Of a stretch of 64,000 bases of DNA, positions 35,479 through 44,783 are shown piece after piece (position 1 is the stretch's first letter; every line of letters starts with the position of its first letter). This DNA is from Candidatus Zixiibacteriota bacterium (GTDB lineage Bacteria; Zixibacteria; MSB-5A5; GN15; FEB-12), in contig JBFLZR010000001.1 of the NCBI GenBank assembly GCA_040756055.1, forward strand, positions 561,849-625,848, given 5' to 3'. The notes beneath the pieces are model-generated. The model was not told the DNA's origin, did not search any database, and worked only from the letters and a program-made list of their open reading frames with translations. The position numbers were made by a program, and so were the translations under genes.

Positions 35479-36782
35479 ACATCCTGTATATTTCGCATTA
35501 CTTTCCGCCCGAAGTAAACGCCCCGGCGCTTCGTGTGTCAGAAATGGCGGCCAGTTGGATCGATAGCGGCGCGGATGTGACCGTGTTGACGGGATTCCCG
35601 AATCACCCTAACGGTATAATTCCCGAGAGGTATAAAGGGCTCAAGAGCCTCTGCGAGAATTTCGGCAAGATCAAACTCGTGCGCACCTATCTTTATGCCG
35701 CTCCCAACAAGGGCTTTGCAAAGAGAATCCTGAATTATCTGTCGTTTATGTTTTCATCGGTAATCCTCGGGATCCGAAAGATCGGCAAACCCGATATCTT
35801 GATCGCAACATCGCCGCAATTCTTCGTGGCCGTCGCCGGATATGTCATCAGCCGTATCAAGCGATGCCGTTTCATTTTCGAAGTTCGCGATGTCTGGCCG
35901 GAGGAAATAGTCGCCGTCGGCGCTATAAAGAACCGACTCGTAATCAAAGCGCTTGAGGCTCTCGAGATGTCTCTATACCGCAAGGCCGACCTCGTCGTCG
36001 CGGTCGCACAGGGGACCATAGACATTCTGACCAAAAGAGGCATTCCGCGCTCCAAGCTGGCGCTTATCCCCAACGGTGTCAATATTGATCACTTTCAGGA
36101 CAGCTCCAGCGGCGCCATTGTGAGAAAAGAACTCGGACTCGAAAACGACTTCGTCGTAACATACCTTGGAACGCACGGCATGGCTCACAAACTCGAAACC
36201 ATTCTGGAATCCGCCGATAAGTTGAGACAACATAGGGACATCAAATTCCTTTTTGTGGGCGATGGAGCCGAGAAGAGCAAGCTCGTCAGCAGGGCAGCGC
36301 AAATGAATCTGTCCAACGTGATCTTCCACGATCAGGTTGATCGGGAAAGAATTCCCGGATTCTATCACGCCAGCGACCTGTTTCTGGTGCCTCTTCGAAA
36401 GGCCAAACTGTTCACCAAGAATGTCCCGAGCAAGGTCTATGAAATCATGGCGGCGCGAAAGCCGATCATAATCTCCACCGAGGGAGAATCGAGGCGACTG
36501 ATTGAGAGTGCCGGCGCCGGCATGGGAGCTGCACCGGAGGATGCCGCTGATATCGCCGACAAAATCCTGCGGCTCTACATGGATGAAGGATTGCGCCGGA
36601 AGATGGGACAGGATGGATACTCGTTCGTGTTGGCCAATGCATCGAGAAAGCGGCTGGCGGACGAATATCTGCAGATACTCGAAAGTGTCGTCTCGCCGGC
36701 GACAATCGACCAGGAGGCTGTTGTCGTGTCCGAAACCGAAGAGGATGTTGCCTACAAGACCGACATCGGAGTTCCGGCTTAA
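35463..36782 (+). CDS. Glycosyltransferase family 4 (WbuB-like)
   Basis: 439 residues, overlapping the preceding gene by 16 bases. PEVNAPALRVSEMAASW, VLTGFPNHPNG, FEVRDVWPEEIVAVGA and IPNGVNIDHF mark the donor and acceptor sides of a GT-B fold typical of WbuB-like L-fucosamine-type transferases. The C-terminal half has LFVGDGAEKSKLV and NVPSKVYEIMAARKPIIIS with the family's Glu. It transfers a sugar to the growing repeat unit and is the last gene of the block; a hairpin follows. Confidence 0.87.
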   Translation: MDNRLNILYISHYFPPEVNAPALRVSEMAASWIDSGADVTVLTGFPNHPNGIIPERYKGLKSLCENFGKIKLVRTYLYAAPNKGFAKRILNYLSFMFSSVILGIRKIGKPDILIATSPQFFVAVAGYVISRIKRCRFIFEVRDVWPEEIVAVGAIKNRLVIKALEALEMSLYRKADLVVAVAQGTIDILTKRGIPRSKLALIPNGVNIDHFQDSSSGAIVRKELGLENDFVVTYLGTHGMAHKLETILESADKLRQHRDIKFLFVGDGAEKSKLVSRAAQMNLSNVIFHDQVDRERIPGFYHASDLFLVPLRKAKLFTKNVPSKVYEIMAARKPIIISTEGESRRLIESAGAGMGAAPEDAADIADKILRLYMDEGLRRKMGQDGYSFVLANASRKRLADEYLQILESVVSPATIDQEAVVVSETEEDVAYKTDIGVPA

Positions 36783-36819
36783 GGACCTGAAAGGCAGTGA
36801 AATACAATACTTGCTGGCC

Positions 36820-36854
36820 GGGCCCGCATCGGACCGTTTCGGGCCCGAAATTTT
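36820..36854 (+). terminator. Hairpin after the polysaccharide block
   Basis: GGGCCCG (36820-36826) and CGGGCCC (36840-36846) form a 7-bp GC stem; GAAA and then TTTT follow. The U-tract is short and displaced, so efficiency may be modest. Confidence 0.5.
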
Positions 36855-36917
36855 AATTCAGTTGAAAGGTTGCGCCGACAACCACCAGTGCGTATAACTG
36901 CAGAGAGGCCACACGTT

Positions 36918-37430
36918 ATGGAAAAGAGCATGTCCTTCAGATTCGCCATATTTGCCATCGTCGCGGTCGCGCTAATCGGCACACACCTCTGCGGATGCGA
37001 CAGTGACAGTCCTCGCGCCGCAGTAAACTATAATGAGCTTGATCTACTGTTGTCGGCGCCGCTAAAGCTGCAGATAGACGAGTGTCGGCTCGGTATGGAC
37101 GCTTATTTGTGGCGTGACTTCATGCCTATCAGTCCTCCCGATGGTCAACCGTTGGCGGCATCGATCAACATTTCCACGCTCGACTCGGGTATTCTTGCGC
37201 CGAGCATTATCCCGCTAAGGTTGTGGGTTGTGAAGTCCGATTCTGAGGTCTGGCAAACAGATATCCCTACCGAACAAATCCGTCGCTACGAGACCTTTCT
37301 GGAGTTTCCCGCAACGGATGGACCGAAATGGGAACCGGGAATCTCAGTCGAGGTCATCGTCGAACTACGGAAAGACGACCAGTCGTACTACCTGCGCGCA
37401 TCTGATGTTCTGATTCACCGCACCGACTGA
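36918..37430 (+). CDS. Lipoprotein of unknown function
   Basis: About 170 residues from the ATG at 36918, where a signal peptide begins (MEKSMSFRFAIFAIVAVALI) and GAGAGG lies upstream. Lipobox-like LCGC; Asp at +2. The mature part is beta-rich, without repeats or recognisable motif (PLRLWVVKSDSEVWQTDIP; PGISVEVIVELRKDDQSYYL). The latter half resembles an immunoglobulin-like sandwich by pattern only. It stands alone between the polysaccharide locus and the convergent efflux operon. Function not recognised. Confidence 0.65.
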   Translation: MEKSMSFRFAIFAIVAVALIGTHLCGCDSDSPRAAVNYNELDLLLSAPLKLQIDECRLGMDAYLWRDFMPISPPDGQPLAASINISTLDSGILAPSIIPLRLWVVKSDSEVWQTDIPTEQIRRYETFLEFPATDGPKWEPGISVEVIVELRKDDQSYYLRASDVLIHRTD

Positions 37431-37447
37431 GGCCGGCAAATGCCCGT

Positions 37448-38551
37448 CTACTGAACCCTCTTCGAAAATCGAAGCATCGAGAAACCAAGGACAGCCACCC
37501 CGAATATCGTCATCGCGTATACTTGCGGAAGCAGTTCGAAAAATCCCGAACCCTTCATCATAATACTTCGCGTAATTTCCATGAAAAATCTCATGGGATT
37601 CAACCATGTGACATACTTCATCCAATCAGGCATATTTGATATCGGAGTGAAGAATCCCGATGTAAGGATGGCGAATACGGAAAAGAACCAGGCAAAGAAC
37701 ATGGCCTGCTGCTGAGTTGATGTTACTGTGGAGAAAAACAGCCCCATACCGAGCGTCGTGAGCAGGTACAGCGCCGAAAGAGCGAACAGCAGTACCGGTG
37801 AGCCGACAAAGGGAATATCGAACCAGACCACACCTACCGTCAGAGCGACAATCATCTCGAACAGACCGAGCACCGCAAAAGGGAAGAGCTTGCCGGCCAG
37901 AAGTGTCCCGCGTGAGATGGGCGTGACGAGAATCTGCTCCAGCGTACCGTTTTCACGCTCGCGTACTATGGCCATCGACGTAAGCATGACTGTCACCATG
38001 GTTAGCAGAGTCGCAACTATGCCCGGTACCATATAGTAGACTGATTCAGCTTCGGGATTATAAAGCACGGCCGGGCGTACATCGATCGGCGTCTCCACGC
38101 CGGTGACTCGCCGGGAATACTGCTGCACCACCTGCTGAAGGTAACCGGAACCGATCGATGTAGAGTTGGCATCGGAACCATCGGCGACAAGCGAGATTGT
38201 CGCTCTTTCGCCCCTTGAGAGTTTCTTTGAAAAATCTTCGGGGATTATAAGCGCCATATCGCGGCTGATATCCTCAAAACTTCTCTCCAGATCAAGCAGG
38301 GGAACATCCGCCGGTGAAGGATCAAAATATTCACTCGATCCGGTTGCGTCAATGAATTCGCGGGACATCTGGCTCTGATCAAAGTCGTATACACTTAACC
38401 GGATGTTCTTGACATCCAGGTTGACAACATAGCCGAACAGCAACAGTTGCACTATCGGCACAAGGAAAATTATGCGGAGCATGTTACGGTCGCGAAAGAC
38501 CTGGATAAACTCCTTGGTAACCAGTCCCAGGAACGCCTTGAGCATCTTCAA
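37448..38551 (-). CDS. ABC-2 type transporter permease (second of the pair)
   Basis: 367 residues. One N-terminal helix, a periplasmic domain of about 130 residues, then five helices: the YbhR/YbhS/YhhJ arrangement. KEFIQVFRDRNMLRIIFLVP near the start and VRERENGTLEQILVTPISRG are family marks. The start overlaps the stop of the other permease as ATGA. It ends the seven-gene efflux operon. Confidence 0.9.
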   Translation of the reverse strand: MKMLKAFLGLVTKEFIQVFRDRNMLRIIFLVPIVQLLLFGYVVNLDVKNIRLSVYDFDQSQMSREFIDATGSSEYFDPSPADVPLLDLERSFEDISRDMALIIPEDFSKKLSRGERATISLVADGSDANSTSIGSGYLQQVVQQYSRRVTGVETPIDVRPAVLYNPEAESVYYMVPGIVATLLTMVTVMLTSMAIVRERENGTLEQILVTPISRGTLLAGKLFPFAVLGLFEMIVALTVGVVWFDIPFVGSPVLLFALSALYLLTTLGMGLFFSTVTSTQQQAMFFAWFFSVFAILTSGFFTPISNMPDWMKYVTWLNPMRFFMEITRSIMMKGSGFFELLPQVYAMTIFGVAVLGFSMLRFSKRVQ

Positions 38552-39654
38552 CCAATCCTCGTATTGAATTTCTTTGCCGCGATCATCATGAAAATCACCA
38601 TCAGAGCGATCATGTAGGCGGCCTGCACCCCGAGCATCTGGAGCCCAGCTCCCTTGAGCATGATGCCGCGAATAATCACCAGGAAGTATCTAGCTGGCAC
38701 TATGTGAGACAGTGCCTGAAGCGCCACCGGCATGTTGCGAATGGCAAAAATGAATCCGGACAGCATGACCGAAGGCAGCAGGGTTGTTACCAGAGCCAGC
38801 ATCATGGCAACCTGCTGTGTCCTGACGAGCGACGAAATAAGGATACCGACCGCCAAAGCTGTCGATACATATATGATCCCAAACCAGAGAAGCAAGAGCA
38901 TCGAACCCTCAAAGGGTACAGCGAACAATATTTTAGCGAAAAACAGCACCAGCACACCATCGAGAAGGGCCAGCCCTATGTACGGTGCGATTTTACCGAG
39001 CAGTATCTGTGCCGCGGATACGGGAGCGGTCAGAAGCTGCTCCATGGTACCAGTCTCCTTTTCCCGGGCGATCGTAATCGAGGTGAGCAATGCCGAGATC
39101 ATCAGAAGAATGATAGCCACCAGTCCGGGGACAAAGAAATGCGATGACTTAAGGTCGGGGTTGTAGAGCACCCGGATCGAAACATCGATCCCCGGCAACT
39201 TCGTATCCGGCGGCAGTTGCCGCAGCACGAAAGCGTTCACTATCGCTTTCGTATAATACTGAACCGCCGCGGACAGATTGTTGTCGGAACCGTCAACGAG
39301 CAGTCCTATCGAATAGGCTCTACGTTCGCGAAGGGCATCGGCGAAGCCCGGGTCGATAATCAGCACGGCCGAGGCCTCTCCGGTACGAAGAATACTCTCA
39401 GGGTCGTGTTCATCCACAGCCTTATCACTCATGCTGAAATAGCTGGAGCGGAAAAAGTCCTCCATCAGTCGGCGGGACTGGGGAGTCTGGTCGTAATCTA
39501 TGGTCGCGATGACGATGTTTTCGATATCGAGATTTATGGCATAACCGTACAGAAAGGTCATCATGATCGGCATGGCGAACACAATCACCAGGGACCTGGG
39601 ATCACGCAGGATGTGGTAAAGTTCCTTGAGGGCAATAAACTTAATTTTCGACAT
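38548..39654 (-). CDS. ABC-2 type transporter permease (first of the pair)
   Basis: 368 residues with the same arrangement as its neighbour: KELYHILRDPRSLVIVFAMP at the N-terminus, a periplasmic domain, then IAREKETGTMEQLLTAPVSA and five helices. The two permeases should form a heterodimer with the two ATPases. Its start lies 14 bases inside the preceding ATPase gene. Confidence 0.9.
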   Translation of the reverse strand: MSKIKFIALKELYHILRDPRSLVIVFAMPIMMTFLYGYAINLDIENIVIATIDYDQTPQSRRLMEDFFRSSYFSMSDKAVDEHDPESILRTGEASAVLIIDPGFADALRERRAYSIGLLVDGSDNNLSAAVQYYTKAIVNAFVLRQLPPDTKLPGIDVSIRVLYNPDLKSSHFFVPGLVAIILLMISALLTSITIAREKETGTMEQLLTAPVSAAQILLGKIAPYIGLALLDGVLVLFFAKILFAVPFEGSMLLLLWFGIIYVSTALAVGILISSLVRTQQVAMMLALVTTLLPSVMLSGFIFAIRNMPVALQALSHIVPARYFLVIIRGIMLKGAGLQMLGVQAAYMIALMVIFMMIAAKKFNTRIG

Positions 39655-40387
39655 GACTCATCCTGCCGCTTATCAGATTAATGAACAACTCCTCGAGGTT
39701 GGCCGCTCCATAACGGTCAATCATATTCACCGGATTACCGACCTCGATTATGCGTCCCTGATGCATGATGGAAATTCGGCCGCAGTATTCAGCTTCATCC
39801 ATATAATGGGTGGTAACAAAAACTGTTACTCCCTCCTCGGCGAGTTCATAAAGTATCTGCCAGAATTTGCGCCGGAACACCGGATCGACGCCGCTCGTTG
39901 GCTCGTCCAGAAACAGAATCCTTGGTTCATGAAGCAGCGACACCCCGAGAGCGAGACGCTGGCGCCATCCAATCGGCAGCGAGCTGGCCTGGCGGTCGAT
40001 GAAATCGCCGAGATTCAGCCGCTCGGAGAGGTATGCCACCCGCTGCTTTATGCGCTTCTTATCAATACCGTAAGCCGCTCCGTAAAAATTCAGATTCTGG
40101 TTTCCCGTCAGGTCGGGATAGAGCGAAAATTTCTGAGACATGTAGCCAATGCTGCGCTTTATATCTTCCGACTGCCGGTAGATATCAAAGCCTGCCACCC
40201 GGCCGTTGCCTGATGTTGGCATCAGCAGGCCGCAGAGCATCCTTATGGTCGTGGTCTTGCCCGCCCCGTTGGCACCGAGAAATCCGAATATCTCACCGCT
40301 CTCAACAGCCAGAGAGATATCATCAACGGCCTTGAAGGCGCCGAAATGGCGCGAGAGATGCTCCAGGACTACAGCATGATCTTTCAT
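39641..40387 (-). CDS. ABC transporter ATPase (second)
   Basis: 248 residues. Walker A GANGAGKTT, an LPIGWRQRLALG segment at the signature place (the LSGGQ position is degenerate), Walker B RILFLDEPTSGVDP and switch His in VFVTTHYMDEAEYC. The weak signature suggests an asymmetric pair in which one composite ATP site is less active. Start overlaps the stop of the first ATPase as ATGA. Confidence 0.9.
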   Translation of the reverse strand: MKDHAVVLEHLSRHFGAFKAVDDISLAVESGEIFGFLGANGAGKTTTIRMLCGLLMPTSGNGRVAGFDIYRQSEDIKRSIGYMSQKFSLYPDLTGNQNLNFYGAAYGIDKKRIKQRVAYLSERLNLGDFIDRQASSLPIGWRQRLALGVSLLHEPRILFLDEPTSGVDPVFRRKFWQILYELAEEGVTVFVTTHYMDEAEYCGRISIMHQGRIIEVGNPVNMIDRYGAANLEELFINLISGRMSHVEN

Positions 40388-41298
40388 AACGACCTCTCCA
40401 TAAACTGTATGAAGCAGTCCTCGAGGTCCGCCCGGATCGGCTTAAGTTCGGACATTTCAATACCTGCCGCTGTCAAGGCTTCACGATGCCGCTCTACATC
40501 GTCGTCCGGTCCGACCGACAAATGGATTCCCGCTCCAAATCTGCGGGCATCCAGCCCATCAATCGACTCAAGCTTTTCAAGCAGCGCGGCGGCCGGTTCC
40601 CGGTCCAGCCAGTATAACTTTCCTTCAAAAAGGTCGGGCAGTGACTCGGGGGTACCCTCCACCAGCTTCTTACCGTTGAAAATAAAGCAGGCGCGGTCGG
40701 CCTTGGCCACCTCATCCATGTAGGGAGTCGAGACAATTATAGTCGCGCCCTTCTGTTTCAGCTCCAGCAATATTTCCCAGAACTGACGGCGCGAGAGCGG
40801 GTCCACGCCTGTGGTGGGTTCATCCAGAATCAGAAGTTCCGGCTCGTGAATCAACGAACATGACAAAGCCAGTTTCTGCTTCATGCCGCCGGACAGCGCT
40901 CCCGCACGACGATTCGCGAACGGCTTCAGGTTCGAAAACCCGTACAGGTATTCTGCCTTTTTGTCAAAGGCCTCCCTGACTATACCATATATGCCGCCAT
41001 AGAATTTCAGATTTTCCTTCACCGACAGGTCGGGATACAGCGAGAATATCTGGGGCATATATCCCAGGATCATCTTGATGTGTTCAAAATCTCTCGCCAC
41101 GTTCATACCCTTAATGATGATTTCTCCCGCATCTCTTGTTATCAGGTTACACAGGGATCTCATTATCGTTGTTTTACCGGCTCCATCGGGACCCACCAGG
41201 GCGAATATCTCCCCCTGATTGACCTCGAAAGAGAAATCCTCAACGGCTTTTATATCACCGTACGATTTCGAAAGACTTGTAACGCTTGCGAAGCTCAT
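40384..41298 (-). CDS. ABC transporter ATPase (first)
   Basis: 304 residues from the ATG at 41298, which overlaps the adaptor stop as TGATG; a GTG one codon earlier is possible. Walker A GPDGAGKTT, signature ALSGGMKQKLALS, Walker B LLILDEPTTGVDP. The switch-loop position reads IIVSTPYMDEV, with Pro in place of the usual His, as is seen in YbhF-type ATPases. A C-terminal extension of about 80 residues (DREPAAALLEKLESIDGLDA) is also typical. YbhF is a fusion of two such ATPases; here they are separate genes. Confidence 0.88.
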   Translation of the reverse strand: MSFASVTSLSKSYGDIKAVEDFSFEVNQGEIFALVGPDGAGKTTIMRSLCNLITRDAGEIIIKGMNVARDFEHIKMILGYMPQIFSLYPDLSVKENLKFYGGIYGIVREAFDKKAEYLYGFSNLKPFANRRAGALSGGMKQKLALSCSLIHEPELLILDEPTTGVDPLSRRQFWEILLELKQKGATIIVSTPYMDEVAKADRACFIFNGKKLVEGTPESLPDLFEGKLYWLDREPAAALLEKLESIDGLDARRFGAGIHLSVGPDDDVERHREALTAAGIEMSELKPIRADLEDCFIQFMERSL

Positions 41299-42182
41299 CA
41301 CTCACCAAGAGTTACATAAACCGGCATACCTATCTTGAGATTGCCGTCGGTGTTTTCCATCCGGACCTTTACCGCATAAACGAGATTCGCGCGCGACTGC
41401 TCGGTCTGAACGTTCTTGGGAGTAAATTCAGCCTCTTCGGATGTCCACACGACCTCGCCGCGGTATCGCTTACCGCCCGATTCCGTATCGACAGTCGCGC
41501 TGTCACCAATTTCAATTCGCGCGAAATTCCCGGCAGGAAGGTATACTTTCACCCAAAGGGAGCCAAGAAGTGACACTTTCGCTATCGCGCCACCGGGTTT
41601 GAGAAGCTCGCCCTGATCAACATATTTTTCCGTTACCACCCCGCCGATAGGCGATAGGGGATAGCAGTCGTGAAGCTCGCGGTTTATAGAGGCCATGTTG
41701 GCGTCGATTTGTGACAGCTGAGCCTCGAGAGTGGCCATCGCCGCCGCCGCGGTCTTTCTTGAGAGGATTGCCTGCGAGAGTTCAAATTCAAGCTGGTCCA
41801 GCTGCTTTCGCGTGGTTGTTCCGGACTGATAAAGTTTTGCGAACCGGTCCCGCTCACTCGATGCAAACGCCTCGGCCTCTTTTGCCTTGGCGAGCTGAAG
41901 ACGCGCCGATTCAAGCTGCGCCAGCGCCACTTTTCGGCCCGCCTCGGCGCTTTGAAGCTGAAGCTCCAGGCGGCTCGGATCTATGACCAGTAAGGTGTCA
42001 CCGGCATTGACAGTCGTGCCCTCGTCAAATGCCATCGAGAGCACGCGACCCGATGTTTCCGCCGAGACGATTGTCTCATCGGCTTCCAGAAGTCCGGAAC
42101 CGCCCGGCGCTCCCGTTTCCGAACTACAACCCCCGACGGAAATCGCGAGCAACGTTACCAGAAATACGGTCAATCGCTTCAT
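41298..42182 (-). CDS. HlyD/RND-type membrane fusion protein (periplasmic adaptor)
   Basis: 294 residues from the ATG at 42182, with GGAGGAAGGA upstream; the frame is open further back inside tolC. The signal peptide ends in the lipobox VGGC, so it is a lipidated adaptor. Lipoyl half-motifs (ETSGRVLSMAFDEGTTVNAG; PLSPIGGVVTEKYVDQGELL) flank an alpha-helical hairpin (about 75-150), and a beta-barrel domain follows. It links the ABC permeases to the TolC-like protein. Confidence 0.9.
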   Translation of the reverse strand: MKRLTVFLVTLLAISVGGCSSETGAPGGSGLLEADETIVSAETSGRVLSMAFDEGTTVNAGDTLLVIDPSRLELQLQSAEAGRKVALAQLESARLQLAKAKEAEAFASSERDRFAKLYQSGTTTRKQLDQLEFELSQAILSRKTAAAAMATLEAQLSQIDANMASINRELHDCYPLSPIGGVVTEKYVDQGELLKPGGAIAKVSLLGSLWVKVYLPAGNFARIEIGDSATVDTESGGKRYRGEVVWTSEEAEFTPKNVQTEQSRANLVYAVKVRMENTDGNLKIGMPVYVTLGE

Positions 42183-42183
42183 A

Positions 42184-43494
42184 TTATATTCCTTCCTCCA
42201 ATTTTTTCGACCCCGTAGCATAGTAATACTGACTCAGAACCATGTAGTAAGCGACCCTGGCCGAAGCCAGGGATGCTTCAGCCTCACTTAAAGATGTTTC
42301 GATTTCGATCAGCCGATTGGCTGCCAGCACACCTTGACGATGTTGATCCGTTACCAGACGGTAATTGTCCGACGCTATGCGGTGATTCTCTGCAGCGGTG
42401 CGGTACTCCTCCAGGGCCAGTTTCAGGTTTTCGAGTACGAGCCGCGCCTGCTGATCAAGCTGCTCGCGGGTCTGCTCGTACTGGTTGCGGGCGGCCTCAA
42501 GTTGATGTCTTGACATTGACACCTTCCGCTGTGACTTGCCACCTAGGTTAAACGACCAGTTCAGCCTTGCCCCAACGATGAAGTAATCGTTGAACTCATC
42601 ATGAAAGTAATCCAGATTCGGTTTGCCCCACGAGTACCCCGCAAACGCGGAGAGCGTGGGGAAGTAATCGGCCCTGTTTAACGAATAGAGAGAACTGCTC
42701 ATTTCGACCGATGATGACGCGGCCAACAACTCCGGTTTTTCTGTTGAGACGCCGGAAAAGCCCTGAGTGCTTTCGGGTGGGTCCGAGAGGACATCGATCA
42801 GATCGAGGTGCTCCGTCGGTTCCAGGCCCAGCAACACGAGAAGTCGAAGTTCGCTTTGCCGACGGTAGGTTTGAGCTTGCTTCAACTGAAGCCCGGCATT
42901 CGCCAGAGCAAGACTTGCATCAAGAATGTTCACCGAGTCCGCGGCGCCGGCGTCATAAAGCGACTGAGTATCATCGCGTATTACCTTCGCTCTCTTGAGA
43001 CGGGCTTCAGCGGCGTCCACAAGAAGATCCCCCCTGTAGAGGGTCAAATATTCAATCCGGGCCGCGAGAATGAGTTCATCCTCGCTGGCTCTACTGAGAG
43101 CTTCGTAATAATCGCGCGTTGCCTGCGCCAGGCCGATACCTCCCGATATTCTACCACCGGTAAACAGCGGCATGGTCAATCTCAGGTCAGTCAGGTAGGT
43201 CTCTTTGAACCCGAAATCTCTGGTCAAGGTATACACGCCGGGTATGGCGATCTCGAGTTGCGCCACTTCATTCTTGTACGATGCCAGCGCATCAAGCGAT
43301 AATGTCGGCATGCGCTCGGAGACCGCGGCTTTGAGATTCTGCTGATAAGCCTGCGCCTGCGCCCGCGATGCTTTCAATTTGTACGAGTGCGCCCGCGCCA
43401 GGCCCACGGCGTCATTAATAGTGATCTCTTTCGCCGAAGCCATTGATGCTATCACAGGTATCAACAGCAAAAGTAATGATATTTTGATTTTCAT
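42184..43494 (-). CDS. TolC-family outer membrane efflux protein
   Basis: 436 residues. Signal peptide 1-21 (ASA end). Two homologous halves of heptad-rich helices with strands (ARAHSYKLKASRAQAQAYQQ; EIETSLSEAEASLASARVAY), the normal outer-membrane-factor pattern and length. It forms the outer membrane exit duct of the tripartite pump. Its start overlaps the TetR stop. Confidence 0.9.
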   Translation of the reverse strand: MKIKISLLLLLIPVIASMASAKEITINDAVGLARAHSYKLKASRAQAQAYQQNLKAAVSERMPTLSLDALASYKNEVAQLEIAIPGVYTLTRDFGFKETYLTDLRLTMPLFTGGRISGGIGLAQATRDYYEALSRASEDELILAARIEYLTLYRGDLLVDAAEARLKRAKVIRDDTQSLYDAGAADSVNILDASLALANAGLQLKQAQTYRRQSELRLLVLLGLEPTEHLDLIDVLSDPPESTQGFSGVSTEKPELLAASSSVEMSSSLYSLNRADYFPTLSAFAGYSWGKPNLDYFHDEFNDYFIVGARLNWSFNLGGKSQRKVSMSRHQLEAARNQYEQTREQLDQQARLVLENLKLALEEYRTAAENHRIASDNYRLVTDQHRQGVLAANRLIEIETSLSEAEASLASARVAYYMVLSQYYYATGSKKLEEGI

Positions 43495-44132
43495 CGCGCC
43501 TTCACTCCATTCATAAATAGGTCGAGTATCGCCGCCTTTCTCTCTTCGATAAAAGTGGGCTCGTTGGTGAACTGCCAGACTTTGTCGAACAAGCTGGACA
43601 TGAGAAAGAAACCAATACTCATCGCTATAAAGGATATCATCGCCTGACGGCCATCGACAGCGCGAAGCGCGCCGCTTCTGGCACCTGCCGACAATGCTTT
43701 TACAAACTCGTTCGGTAGCCCGGAATCCTTCATCAACTTCGCGATGCTCTTGACTATTTCGCTGGAAGGATCCGCGAGTTCACGCAGAAAGAGCTGAATT
43801 GTGGACGGCTCCTTGAAAAAGATGCTGACGTGGAAATCCAACAGGTTTTTCAGTGTTGACTCGAGACCTGACTCGCCGGTCAACTCGCTACGGAGGGTTG
43901 GGAGCTGCTGGGCGAGACGATCGGTGATGACCTCGCGGTAAAGCTTCTCCTTGGATGAAAAGTGATAGTAAATCATGGCCTTGTTGACTTTGGCCGCCGC
44001 GGCAATTCTGTCCACACGCGCTCCGGCGAGGCCGTTTTTGGCGAATTCGACCGCCGCTGCTTTCAGAATCCGTTCTTTGGTGTCTGTCCTTTTTTGGCCG
44101 GGAGAAGCAATACCATTATTTATATTAGTCAT
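43491..44132 (-). CDS. TetR-family repressor of the efflux operon
   Basis: 213 residues. The N-terminal HTH (about 17-65) is RILKAAAVEFAKNGLAGARV, RIAAAAKVNKAMIYYHFSSK; the C-terminal ligand domain resembles the CecR/YbiH branch (IQLFLRELADPSSEIVKSIA). First gene of the operon, overlapping tolC by four bases. Its promoter has a palindrome over the transcription start, so autorepression relieved by a toxic ligand is the likely mode. Confidence 0.9.
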   Translation of the reverse strand: MTNINNGIASPGQKRTDTKERILKAAAVEFAKNGLAGARVDRIAAAAKVNKAMIYYHFSSKEKLYREVITDRLAQQLPTLRSELTGESGLESTLKNLLDFHVSIFFKEPSTIQLFLRELADPSSEIVKSIAKLMKDSGLPNEFVKALSAGARSGALRAVDGRQAMISFIAMSIGFFLMSSLFDKVWQFTNEPTFIEERKAAILDLFMNGVKAR

Positions 44133-44144
44133 CGCATTGACCTT

Positions 44145-44199
44145 TTAGTTGAAACTAACCATTTAGTTAATTATACGGCATATTTCAGATTTTGTCCAA
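44145..44199 (-). promoter_or_regulatory. Promoter and palindromic operator of the efflux operon
   Basis: Read on the minus strand: -35 TTGGAC (44199-44194), 18-base spacer, perfect -10 TATAAT (44175-44170), then AACTAA-ATGG-TTAGTT (44168-44153), a perfect 6-bp inverted repeat over the start site. A third half site TTAGTTG/CAACTAA lies at 44145-44152. The operator fits control by the TetR protein encoded next to it. Confidence 0.7.
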
Positions 44200-44275
44200 T
44201 ATTTTCTTTAAAATTCTCACAAAATTCTATAAGGAATTGTGTGACACCGTGTTGTGTGACTACTTCAATCGCTGC

Positions 44276-44650
44276 TCAGAAACGTCGGGATGATCTTATT
44301 GGCCCGGACCACCGTCTCGGGGGAGTTCTTAAGATGAGGACAAGGGCAGTAACAGCGAACAGCGCCATAGACCCGAATATCAATACCGACACAGTGCTTG
44401 TTTCTGGATGATCCGGGATGCCACCGAGCGCAGCGAGAAGGAATGCCCCCCCGACAACGATCAACCATCCGATAGCAACGCCTCGGGCAGATTGGATGTG
44501 CCGGCCTATCATCCATCCAATCCAAACTGTTACCGCCGCCACGCCGCCACTGATCATCAGTGGTGCCCATGAACCGGTCCGTGACATGCCCCAAATACCC
44601 ATGACAAAAATATATATACCGAAAAGTATGACGAGTTTGTCAATTTTCAT
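44276..44650 (-). CDS. Small four-helix membrane protein (TMEM14-like pattern)
   Basis: 124 residues, AAAGGGG before the ATG, four hydrophobic segments. KLVILFGIYIFVMGIWGM, TGSWAPLMISGGVAAVTVWI and a final helix with SVLIFGSMALFAVTALVLIL give the Gly/Ser-rich spacing of TMEM14/UPF0136 proteins, but the match is only by pattern. Function unknown. It follows the operator region of the efflux operon on the same strand. Confidence 0.6.
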   Translation of the reverse strand: MKIDKLVILFGIYIFVMGIWGMSRTGSWAPLMISGGVAAVTVWIGWMIGRHIQSARGVAIGWLIVVGGAFLLAALGGIPDHPETSTVSVLIFGSMALFAVTALVLILRTPPRRWSGPIRSSRRF

Positions 44651-44783
44651 GAGTGCCCCTTTTTTACCTGCATAGTAAAAGTATTACGTATGACAGGCGC
44701 GTCTGCGGAACAGTTCAGGACATTTTTTGAAAAAAAAGTGACGGCTGGTCTGCGGTAGGATAAAAGAGGTTTCGGCCGGACTG

